Source: an uncultured Campylobacter sp.
GTDB lineage: Bacteria; Campylobacterota; Campylobacteria; Campylobacterales; Campylobacteraceae
Assembly (NCBI RefSeq): GCF_938030785.1
Contig: NZ_CALHIK010000035.1
Span: 1 to 14,336, forward strand
Direction of reading: 5' to 3'
Length of the DNA: 14,336 nt
The translations under genes and the position numbers were made by a program. Every line of letters starts with the position of its first letter. Within the stretch, counting starts at the first letter, position 1. The notes below the pieces were generated by a model. The model had not been told where the DNA came from. It did not search any database and worked only from the letters and a program-made list of their open reading frames with translations. This document shows positions 6,786-13,610 of the stretch, in pieces.

Positions 6786-8104
6786 GTGTTTCCTTTATTA
6801 GAAATTTAAAAAGTAGCTATTTTACATTAAGTTACATAAATAAAGGCTTTGTTCTTGCCCTTGCGCTTTCAAATTTTATTTTCGTAGAAATTTTAAGCTC
6901 TAAATTTGACGGTTTAATCGCTCTGGCGGCGGAATTTTTCTCGCCCCTGATCGCGATAGCGGCGCTTTTTTATCTGCTAAAGGCAAGCAAGGCGGAGTGG
7001 TTTTGGTGCGGATTTTTTATCGGCGCGCTGTGGATGCACTGGATCAGCTTCAGCCTGATCTATTTTAATCTCGCGTTTTTGATCCCGCTTGAAATTCTTG
7101 GAATTTGTCTCGTTTATGCCTTTATTTTCCGCATCTTTGCGATCTTTGACGCTCCAGGTTTGCGCGCTGCATGCCTTTTGATTCTAAAATTTATCCACCC
7201 TTTCGGCTTTGATTGGCTAAATTTTGAACTGCTGCTAAGCCATGGAATTTTCAGAGCCGATCTTAGCGCGCTGGCTCTGATTTTAGCGGGGCTTTGCGCG
7301 GTTTTATATCTACGTGGGCGCGGCGCCCGGGCTAAACTTAACACCCTAATTTTCGCGGCATTTTTGATCTGCGCGCTGCAATTTAGCCAAAAAGAACCCG
7401 AGCCGCTACCGATTAAAATTTCACTCGCAAACACCGATATTTCGCAGTATGACATCTGGGCAAAGGATAAAATTTTATCCGCCGCGTTGGCAAATTTAGC
7501 TCGGATTGACGATGCGATCGCAGCGGGGCAGGATGCGATAATTTTGCCCGAGAGCGCCTTTGCGATGCCGCTAAATTTAGAAAACGTGCTAGTTGAAGCC
7601 CTAAAGGAAAAATCGCGCGCAATTACGATCGTAGCGGGCGCGGAAGCGTATGAGAACGGGAAATTTTACAACAGCGCCTATCTCTTTGCAGGCGGGCAAA
7701 TGAGCCGCTTTGATAAGCACATTTTGGTGCCGTTTGGCGAAATGGTGCCGCTGCCTGAATTTGCGCGAAATTTCATCAACCGCGTGCTGTTAGACGGCGC
7801 GACCGATTTTTCGACGGCTAGCGGTTTTAGCGACTACGAGCTTGGCGGCAAGAGCGTAAGAAGCGCCGTTTGCTACGAGGCTACGCGCGCAGAGCTTTAC
7901 GAGGGCTCGCCAAAATACGTCGTAGCGATCAGCAATAACGGCTGGTTTGTGCCGAGCTACGAGCCCTATTTGCAGCGCCTCATAATCCGCTACTACGCGA
8001 GCTTGCACGGCACATTGATCTATCACGCCGTAAACGGCAGCGCTAGCGAGATAATCGCTCCGAAAAAGATCTGGATAAAGCGCCTTAAAGATCATCTAAA
8101 ATAG
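6758..8104 (+). CDS. lnt: Apolipoprotein N-acyltransferase
   Basis: Lnt transfers an acyl chain to the N-terminal cysteine of lipoproteins at the periplasmic face of the inner membrane. The N-terminal part (~25-225) is a multi-helix membrane domain with the WMHWISFSLIYF stretch typical of Lnt. The C-terminal part is a nitrilase-fold domain with its Glu-Lys-Cys triad in context: LPESAF (E265), FDKHILVPFGEMVP (K320) and AVCYEA (C372), counted from the TTG at 6758. The end is short: the protein stops about 75 residues after the catalytic Cys and has no C-terminal membrane anchor like that of E. coli Lnt. The start is uncertain. The TTG (6758) and ATG (6761) both lie inside the 5' end of divergent yajC, with GGTAGGA unusually close (about 3 nt before the ATG). 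No ATG, GTG or TTG occurs in frame between 6764 and the first helix, so either the overlap is real or a rare start such as ATT at 6797 is used. Likely substrates include LptE from this locus. Confidence 0.93.
   Translation: MMQRSFLVPCVSFIRNLKSSYFTLSYINKGFVLALALSNFIFVEILSSKFDGLIALAAEFFSPLIAIAALFYLLKASKAEWFWCGFFIGALWMHWISFSLIYFNLAFLIPLEILGICLVYAFIFRIFAIFDAPGLRAACLLILKFIHPFGFDWLNFELLLSHGIFRADLSALALILAGLCAVLYLRGRGARAKLNTLIFAAFLICALQFSQKEPEPLPIKISLANTDISQYDIWAKDKILSAALANLARIDDAIAAGQDAIILPESAFAMPLNLENVLVEALKEKSRAITIVAGAEAYENGKFYNSAYLFAGGQMSRFDKHILVPFGEMVPLPEFARNFINRVLLDGATDFSTASGFSDYELGGKSVRSAVCYEATRAELYEGSPKYVVAISNNGWFVPSYEPYLQRLIIRYYASLHGTLIYHAVNGSASEIIAPKKIWIKRLKDHLK
6810..6850 (-). promoter_or_regulatory. 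Candidate promoter of the yajC-secDF-leuS-lptE-folC operon
   Basis: On the minus strand, TAAAAT (plus coordinates 6819-6824) matches the sigma-70 -10 consensus in five of six positions and is preceded by TG. It sits in an AT-rich patch about 35 bp upstream of the yajC ATG, in otherwise GC-richer DNA. No clear -35 is visible, which is normal for Campylobacter promoters. The site lies inside the lnt frame on the opposite strand. Confidence 0.4.
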
Positions 8105-8121
8105 CCTAAAAAGTTATTTTT

Positions 8122-8147
8122 AAACGACTTTTGGATAATATTTTAAA
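8122..8147 (+). promoter_or_regulatory. Candidate promoter for pyrH and downstream genes
   Basis: In the 64-bp gap between lnt and pyrH, GATAAT (8134-8139) is preceded directly by TTTTG, close to the Campylobacter extended -10 form. The predicted transcript would start near 8146, about 23 nt before the pyrH ATG, leaving room for AGGAG at 8156-8160. T-rich runs lie upstream. This is the only gap of any size in the plus-strand cluster, so it is the natural place for a promoter. Confidence 0.45.
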
Positions 8148-8168
8148 ATTTTATTAGGAGCTAAATTT

Positions 8169-8888
8169 ATGGCTAAATACAATCGCATACTCGTAAAATT
8201 TTCGGGTGAAGCGCTAGCGGGAGAGAACGGCTTTGGGATCGACAGCGAAATTTTAAAATTTATCGCTAAAGAGATCAAGCAGCTCGTAGAGGGCGGCATC
8301 GAAGTAGGCATCGTAATCGGCGGCGGCAACATCATCAGAGGCGTAAGCGCCGCGGCTAGCGGTATCATAAAGCGCACCAGCGGCGATCATATGGGCATGC
8401 TAGCTACCGTCATAAACGCAATCGCGATGAGAGAAGCGCTCGAATACGCAGGCATGGATGTGCGCGTGCAAAGCGCGATAAAGATGGAAGCGATCTGCGA
8501 GACCTTCATCATCGGCCGCGCCAAAAGGCACCTGGAAAAAGGTCGCGTCGTGATCTTTGCCGCAGGCACGGGAAATCCGTTCTTTACAACCGATACCGCG
8601 GGCACTCTCCGCGCTATCGAGATCGGAGCCGACGCCATCATAAAAGCCACGAAGGTAATGGGGATCTACGACAAAGATCCGCAAAAATTTAAAGACGCCA
8701 AATTGCTTTCCAAAGTCACTTACGACCAGGCTTTGCACGACAATATCAGGGTGATGGACGATACGGCTATCGCGCTTGCTAAAGACAACGCGCTTCCGAT
8801 CATCGTGTGTAATATGTTTAAGAGCGGAAATTTATACAAAATCGTCGAGGGCGGAGATCTAAGCTCCTGCTCAATCGTAAAAAACTGA
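8169..8888 (+). CDS. pyrH: Uridylate (UMP) kinase
   Basis: PyrH phosphorylates UMP to UDP with ATP in pyrimidine nucleotide synthesis; bacterial enzymes are cytoplasmic hexamers of the amino-acid-kinase fold. At 239 residues it has normal length. The phosphate-binding KFSGEAL (10-16) opens the protein, GGGNIIRG (51-58) forms the second glycine loop, SGDHMGMLAT (71-80) is the UMP-contacting helix region, and GTGNPFFTTD (133-142) is the family signature. KVMGIYDKDP lies in the ATP-binding half. AGGAG sits 8 nt before the ATG. It probably begins a transcript running through rpoZ, spoT and tyrS. Confidence 0.97.
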   Translation: MAKYNRILVKFSGEALAGENGFGIDSEILKFIAKEIKQLVEGGIEVGIVIGGGNIIRGVSAAASGIIKRTSGDHMGMLATVINAIAMREALEYAGMDVRVQSAIKMEAICETFIIGRAKRHLEKGRVVIFAAGTGNPFFTTDTAGTLRAIEIGADAIIKATKVMGIYDKDPQKFKDAKLLSKVTYDQALHDNIRVMDDTAIALAKDNALPIIVCNMFKSGNLYKIVEGGDLSSCSIVKN

Positions 8889-8900
8889 AATTTTAAATTT

Positions 8901-8906
8901 AAGGAG
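8901..8906 (+). promoter_or_regulatory. Ribosome binding site deciding the rpoZ start
   Basis: AAGGAG stands 5 nt before the ATG at 8912, but only 2 nt before an in-frame TTG at 8909. The spacing favours the ATG, so the protein begins MRTEQ. Confidence 0.75.
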
Positions 8907-8911
8907 AATTG

Positions 8912-9130
8912 ATGAGAACCGAACAAATAGTAGCTAAGGCCTTAAAAGCAACCGGCGGAGACAGATATAAGCTATCTTTGATGATAAGCAAACGCGCCGA
9001 GCAGCTAGCTGCGGGCGAACCGCCGCTGATAGAGAACGTAGATACTCGCAAGATGAAATTTGCCGATATAGCAATCTTGGAACTAGCCGAAGGTAAGATC
9101 GCATTAGATGGAATCGTTGACAAGGATTAA
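8912..9130 (+). CDS. rpoZ: RNA polymerase omega subunit
   Basis: Omega is a small chaperone-like subunit that binds beta-prime and helps assemble RNA polymerase. The 72-residue product begins MRTEQIVAKALKA and contains the conserved omega core: DRYKLSLMISKRAEQL followed by the KFADIAILELAEGKI segment. It lies between pyrH and a ppGpp synthetase/hydrolase gene; the rpoZ-spoT pairing is widespread in proteobacteria, and omega is part of one ppGpp binding site in E. coli polymerase. The last 23 bp overlap the start of spoT, so the two are likely coupled in translation. Confidence 0.93.
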   Translation: MRTEQIVAKALKATGGDRYKLSLMISKRAEQLAAGEPPLIENVDTRKMKFADIAILELAEGKIALDGIVDKD

Positions 9131-11300
9131 TGATAACTTCCTAGAAAGTCTTATCGAAGACGTTGTCGATACCAAAGATATACAAAGCGCCAAGCAGCTG
9201 CTTTATAATCTAAAAGAGCCCACTCCGCTGCTGGTGGATGCTATAAATTTATGCATCGCGCAGCACGACGGGCAGTTTCGCAAAAGCGGCGAGCCGTATG
9301 CGATCCATCCGATTTTAGTCGCCTGCTTCGTAGCCTTTATGGGCGGAGATTACGCGATGGTGATCTCCGCTCTTTTGCACGACGTGGTCGAAGATACCGA
9401 TTTTAGTATAGAGCAGGTGGAGCAGAGATTCGGAGGCGAGGTTTCTAAGATCGTAGAGGGGCTTACTAAAATTGTAAACATCAGAGAGGATAAATTAGCC
9501 CCATCCAGCGATAGTAACACCAAGCTACGCACCACCGCGCTTACTTTCCGCAGAATGCTGATGATCTCCATTAACGATCAGCGCGTTTTGGTAGTCAAGC
9601 TCTGCGACAGGCTGCACAATATGCTAACCCTAGATGCGCTTCGCCCGGATAAACAAAAACGCATCGGCGAGGAGACGCTTTTGGTTTACGCGCCGATCGC
9701 GCACAGGCTTGGAATTTCATCGATCAAAAACGTGCTTGAAGATCTTAGCTTCAAATACGTAATGCCTAAAGAGTACTCGGCGATCGCCGATTACGTCGAG
9801 GAGCACAAGCAGCAGCTCCAGATGAATCTTAGTAAATTTAGCGAAAAGATCAAGGAGTATATGCTTTCAAACGGCTTTAATGAGGGCAGCTTCGATATCC
9901 AGAAGCGAATGAAGCACTACTACTCGATCTTTTTGAAGATGCAACGCAAAGGAATTTCGATCGAGGAGGTGCTCGATCTTTTGGCTATCCGTATCATCGT
10001 GCAAAAGCCGATGGATTGCTATTTGGCTCTAGGTATAATCCATACTAAATTTAACCCGCTCATATCGCGCTTTAAAGATTATATCGCGCTGCCAAAGCAA
10101 AACGGATATCAGACGATCCATACGACCGTTTTTAACGAAAGTATGATCGTAGAGGTGCAGATCCGCACATTCGATATGCACAACACCGCGGAATTCGGCG
10201 TCGCCGCACACTGGAAATATAAATATAGCGGCTCGATCAATCCGAAGCTTGATTGGCTAAACGACATCGGCATGCAGGAAGAGGACGACGCCAACGCCGA
10301 AGATCTTTACGAATACGCCAAAGATAGCCTCTACGTCGAGGATATCGCCGTATATTCCCCCAAGGGCGGAATTTTTACGTTGCCGCGCGGCGCTACGGCG
10401 CTTGATTACGCCTACGAGATACACTCTCAAGTGGGCTTAAAAGCGACCGAAGCCTTTATAAACCGCGTCAAAGTGCCGCTGCTAACGGAGCTTAAAAACG
10501 GCGACATCGTCCATATCATCACGGGGAACGAGCCGCATTACCGCTGCAGCTGGCTAAGCTCAGTCAAAACGGGCAAGGCGCGCGCGACGATAAAGGCGTT
10601 TTGCAAGCAAAAGATCAGGGACGTAAATTACGAAGTGGCGATTAAAATTTTATGCGCGATCTTTACGACGAGCAAAGAGGGCATAATAAGCTGGCTCGAG
10701 AAGGAAAATTTAAGCAAAAAGATCGGCAAAGCCGCGTATGATTCGGTATTTTTAAAAGACGTCGTAAACGCGCTTAAAAAATACCCGCTCAGAGAAAAAT
10801 TTTTCAATATGAAATTTCGCAACAAATACGAGATTGAAAAGCAAAAATTTGATAATATAGTGGTGTATTCAAATTTTAAGATCGATGAGGTAGAATTCGA
10901 CTACTGCTGCAATCCGAAGCGCGGCGACGACATCATCGGCTTTCGCAACGGACACGGCGTGACGGTGCATCACAAACTGTGCGAAAGAGCGAGCAACCTC
11001 ATCAAAAGCGATGAGATGATCTTTGTAAAATGGACGCGCAACGCGCCGCACCGCTACAAGATCCTCTTAAATTTAGAAAATAAGCGCGGCTCGTTGGCGG
11101 CGTTTTTGAACTATTTAGTCAAGCTCGAGATCGATCTGGTATCGATAAGCCTCAACGAAAATAGCGAAACGACGTCGGATTATTTTGAGATCATCATTGA
11201 GCTGAACGAAAATTTAGACTCCGCGCAGATCAAAGATAGGCTTAAAAACCGCTTTAAGATCGTGGATTTCGTATCGCTTACGGACGTATATAAAAACTAA
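9108..11300 (+). CDS. spoT: Bifunctional (p)ppGpp synthetase/hydrolase (RelA/SpoT homologue)
   Basis: This enzyme makes and breaks the stringent-response alarmone ppGpp. The 730-residue protein has the full long-RSH layout. The N-terminal HD hydrolase (~45-200) keeps HDVVED (91-96), so hydrolysis should be active. The synthetase domain (~235-375) holds R-F-K-D at 321-324, the RxKD form of bifunctional enzymes rather than the ExDD of RelA, plus NGYQTIHTTVF and FGVAAHWKYK. The TGS domain (~408-470) begins near VYSPKGG, a conserved Cys pair (600-601) marks the next regulatory domain, and an ACT domain covers ~650-728. Both activities thus appear intact, fitting the single RSH of Campylobacter, so one protein must set ppGpp levels alone. 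The ATG at 9108 lies within rpoZ, with AAGG roughly 12-15 nt upstream; a TTG at 9117 is an alternative. tyrS follows 16 bp after the stop. Confidence 0.96.
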   Translation: MESLTRINDNFLESLIEDVVDTKDIQSAKQLLYNLKEPTPLLVDAINLCIAQHDGQFRKSGEPYAIHPILVACFVAFMGGDYAMVISALLHDVVEDTDFSIEQVEQRFGGEVSKIVEGLTKIVNIREDKLAPSSDSNTKLRTTALTFRRMLMISINDQRVLVVKLCDRLHNMLTLDALRPDKQKRIGEETLLVYAPIAHRLGISSIKNVLEDLSFKYVMPKEYSAIADYVEEHKQQLQMNLSKFSEKIKEYMLSNGFNEGSFDIQKRMKHYYSIFLKMQRKGISIEEVLDLLAIRIIVQKPMDCYLALGIIHTKFNPLISRFKDYIALPKQNGYQTIHTTVFNESMIVEVQIRTFDMHNTAEFGVAAHWKYKYSGSINPKLDWLNDIGMQEEDDANAEDLYEYAKDSLYVEDIAVYSPKGGIFTLPRGATALDYAYEIHSQVGLKATEAFINRVKVPLLTELKNGDIVHIITGNEPHYRCSWLSSVKTGKARATIKAFCKQKIRDVNYEVAIKILCAIFTTSKEGIISWLEKENLSKKIGKAAYDSVFLKDVVNALKKYPLREKFFNMKFRNKYEIEKQKFDNIVVYSNFKIDEVEFDYCCNPKRGDDIIGFRNGHGVTVHHKLCERASNLIKSDEMIFVKWTRNAPHRYKILLNLENKRGSLAAFLNYLVKLEIDLVSISLNENSETTSDYFEIIIELNENLDSAQIKDRLKNRFKIVDFVSLTDVYKN

Positions 11301-11316
11301 TAATAAGGGAGAGCAG

Positions 11317-12522
11317 ATGGCTGACATCACAGGCATTATGGAAAATTTCAAGCGCGGCGTCGCAGAGATCATAGACGAAGAGCAGATCGAGGCACTGATT
11401 AGGCGCTACTACGACAGCGGCGAGAGCTTCTACGTAAAGATCGGAATGGATCCGACCGCTCCGGATCTGCACCTAGGACACACTGTCGTTTTGAATAAGC
11501 TCGCATTTTTACAAAACCACGGCGCGATCGTGCAGTTTCTAATCGGCGATTTTACGGCTCAAATCGGCGATCCGAGCGGTAAGAGCGAAACGCGCAAAAA
11601 GCTTCCGCGCCAAGTCGTGCTGCAAAACGCTAAAACCTACGAGGATCAGGTATTTAAAATTTTAAATCCCGCCAAAACCAAAGTGATGTTTAACTCCGAA
11701 TGGACCAACCGCCTGGGCGCCAGCGGAATGATCGAGCTATCCAGCACTTATAGCGTCGCTAGAATGCTTGAGCGCGACGACTTCGAGAAGCGCTACAAGG
11801 CCGAGCAGCCGATCAGTATCAGCGAGTTTATGTATCCGCTGCTGCAAGGATACGACAGCGTCTGCATGAGATGCGATATAGAATTTGGCGGCACCGATCA
11901 GAAATTTAATCTTCTAATGGGTCGCCAGCTGCAAAGAATTTACGATATCGGCAAGGAGCAAAGCGTCGTGATGATGCCGCTTTTAGTAGGCACCGACGGC
12001 ACGAATAAGATGAGTAAGAGCCTGGGCAACTACATCGGCGTAACCGACACGCCGCACGATATGTACGGTAAGGTGATGAGCATCAGCGATAATCTAATGT
12101 GGGATTGGTATAATCTGCTTAGCCAAAAGAGCAACGAAGATATCGAGCTTATAAAAGGCTTCGTAGCCGAGGGCTCTATCCATCCTAAGGCGGTCAAAGA
12201 GGAGCTTGCTTCCGAGATCGTTACTAGATTTTACGACGAAAACACAGCCTTTGAAGCCAAGCAGGAATTTGACCGCGTCCACGGCGCCGGCGAGCTTCCT
12301 ACGGAGATCAAAGAATATCACGTAAGCTCGCCTGCATGGATCGTAAAGGCGCTAATTAGCTGCAAGCTCGCCATATCCAGCTCGGATGCGCGCAGGTTGA
12401 TAAAATCAAACGCCGTCAGCATCGATCAGAGTAAAATTTTAGACGAGCAGCTTCAGCTTAGCTCGGGCGAATATACGCTTCAAGTAGGGAAGAAAAAATT
12501 CGCCAGATTAAAGGTAGATTAA
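11317..12522 (+). CDS. tyrS: Tyrosyl-tRNA synthetase, KMSKS type
   Basis: TyrRS charges tRNA-Tyr with tyrosine in the cytoplasm. The 401-residue protein has the class I signatures HLGH (52-55) and KMSKS (231-235). The KMSKS form marks the second bacterial TyrRS lineage (TyrZ-like), unlike the KFGKT of E. coli TyrS. The tyrosine-binding region includes IGDFTAQIGDPSGKSETR, YPLLQGYDS and the GGTDQKFNLLMGR block. The C-terminal ~65 residues form an S4 RNA-binding domain (SSDARRLIKSNAVSID), so the enzyme is complete. AAGGGAG lies 7-8 nt before the ATG. The stop and the next start share one base (TAATG), which implies coupling to the flavin enzyme downstream. Confidence 0.97.
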   Translation: MADITGIMENFKRGVAEIIDEEQIEALIRRYYDSGESFYVKIGMDPTAPDLHLGHTVVLNKLAFLQNHGAIVQFLIGDFTAQIGDPSGKSETRKKLPRQVVLQNAKTYEDQVFKILNPAKTKVMFNSEWTNRLGASGMIELSSTYSVARMLERDDFEKRYKAEQPISISEFMYPLLQGYDSVCMRCDIEFGGTDQKFNLLMGRQLQRIYDIGKEQSVVMMPLLVGTDGTNKMSKSLGNYIGVTDTPHDMYGKVMSISDNLMWDWYNLLSQKSNEDIELIKGFVAEGSIHPKAVKEELASEIVTRFYDENTAFEAKQEFDRVHGAGELPTEIKEYHVSSPAWIVKALISCKLAISSSDARRLIKSNAVSIDQSKILDEQLQLSSGEYTLQVGKKKFARLKVD

Positions 12523-13610
12523 TGAGTATAAAAATAGGCAAACACGAGATTAAACACCCGATAATTCAAGGCGGGATGGGACTTGGCATCAGTTGGGACA
12601 ATCTCGCCGGCAATGTCAGCCTAAACGGCTGCCTAGGCGTGATTAGCTCGGTCGGCACAGGCTACTACGAAAATCTTAAATTTGCCAAAAAATCGCTCGA
12701 GGGCAGACCCTATACGAGCGAGAATTTTTATAGCAAAGAGGCGCTTTTTACCATCGTGCAAAACGCCCGTAAAATTTGCGGCGATGCGCCTTTGGGGATG
12801 AACGTAATGTGCGCGGCGAACGACTACGAGCGCATCGTAAGGGATTCGTGCGAGGCTGGCATCGACATCATCATAAGCGGCGCAGGGCTTCCTACCAATC
12901 TGCCGGAATTTACGGCCGATTTCCCAGATGTCGCGCTCGTGCCTATCGTCTCATCCGCCAAGGCCCTTAAGATCATCGCCAAGCGCTGGAAGCAGCGCTA
13001 TGACCGCATCCCGGACGCCGTAGTGCTCGAGGGCCCTCTTAGCGGCGGACATCAAGGCTTTACCTACGAGCAGTGCATGGATGCGGAGTTTAGTCTGGAT
13101 AATCTGATCCCGCAGGTTAAGGAAGAGATCGCTAGCTGGGGCAGCTTCCCGCTATTCGTAGCAGGCGGGATTTGGGATAAAACCGACATCGATCGCGTAA
13201 AAGTCCTGGGTGCAGACGGCGTGCAGATGGGCACGCGCTTCATCGGCACCTTTGAATGCGACGCCGCGGAGGAATTCAAGCAGGTACTTCTTAACGCCAA
13301 AAAAGAGGACATCGAGCTTCTAAAATCGCCCGTGGGCTATCCCGCGCGCGGAATTCATACAAATTTACAAGATATGATCGCCGCAGGCACGGCGCCTAAG
13401 ATCCGCTGTATCAGCAACTGCGTAAGCCCTTGCGAGCGCGGCAAAGGCGCTAACGCCGTAGGATACTGTATCGCAGACCGCCTAAGCGACGCATATCTTG
13501 GCAAAACGCAAAGCGGTCTATTTTTTACCGGCGCAAACGGCTGGCGACTGAACGAGATCATATCCGTGAAGGAATTGATAGAAAAACTTGTAAATGGCGA
13601 AGATAGTTAA
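12522..13610 (+). CDS. Nitronate monooxygenase-like FMN-dependent oxidoreductase
   Basis: The 362-residue protein belongs to the NMO / 2-nitropropane dioxygenase TIM-barrel family, FMN enzymes that include nitronate monooxygenases, NADH:quinone reductases and FabK-like enoyl reductases. Visible motifs are the N-terminal PIIQGGMGLGIS, the GNVSLNGCLGVIS turn, GAGLPTNLPEF, SGGHQGFTYEQC (His177 in the usual catalytic-base position), FVAGGIWD and GADGVQMGTRFIGT for FMN phosphate binding. Near the end is a Cys cluster, C296-x3-C300-x3-C304-x11-C316, which I recall in a subgroup of this family and which could bind a metal or iron-sulfur centre. The exact substrate cannot be told from sequence. It shares one base with tyrS and overlaps the amidase start by 17 bp, so it is part of the same transcript, although a link to tRNA charging or cell-wall turnover is not obvious. 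Confidence 0.88.
   Translation: MSIKIGKHEIKHPIIQGGMGLGISWDNLAGNVSLNGCLGVISSVGTGYYENLKFAKKSLEGRPYTSENFYSKEALFTIVQNARKICGDAPLGMNVMCAANDYERIVRDSCEAGIDIIISGAGLPTNLPEFTADFPDVALVPIVSSAKALKIIAKRWKQRYDRIPDAVVLEGPLSGGHQGFTYEQCMDAEFSLDNLIPQVKEEIASWGSFPLFVAGGIWDKTDIDRVKVLGADGVQMGTRFIGTFECDAAEEFKQVLLNAKKEDIELLKSPVGYPARGIHTNLQDMIAAGTAPKIRCISNCVSPCERGKGANAVGYCIADRLSDAYLGKTQSGLFFTGANGWRLNEIISVKELIEKLVNGEDS

Noticed and set aside
7114..7622. Two minus-strand ORFs (113 and 69 codons) inside lnt
   Set aside because: Arg/Ser/Ala-rich shadows of a well-supported gene with the full Glu-Lys-Cys triad on the plus strand.
8109..8132. Inverted repeat AAAAGT ... ACTTTT after lnt as a terminator
   Set aside because: The six-bp stem has only one G-C pair, the loop is 12 nt, and it runs into the putative pyrH promoter; too weak to call.
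8387..8738. Minus-strand ORFs of 87 and 112 codons inside pyrH
   Set aside because: They overlap each other in different frames and lie antisense to intact UMP kinase motifs.
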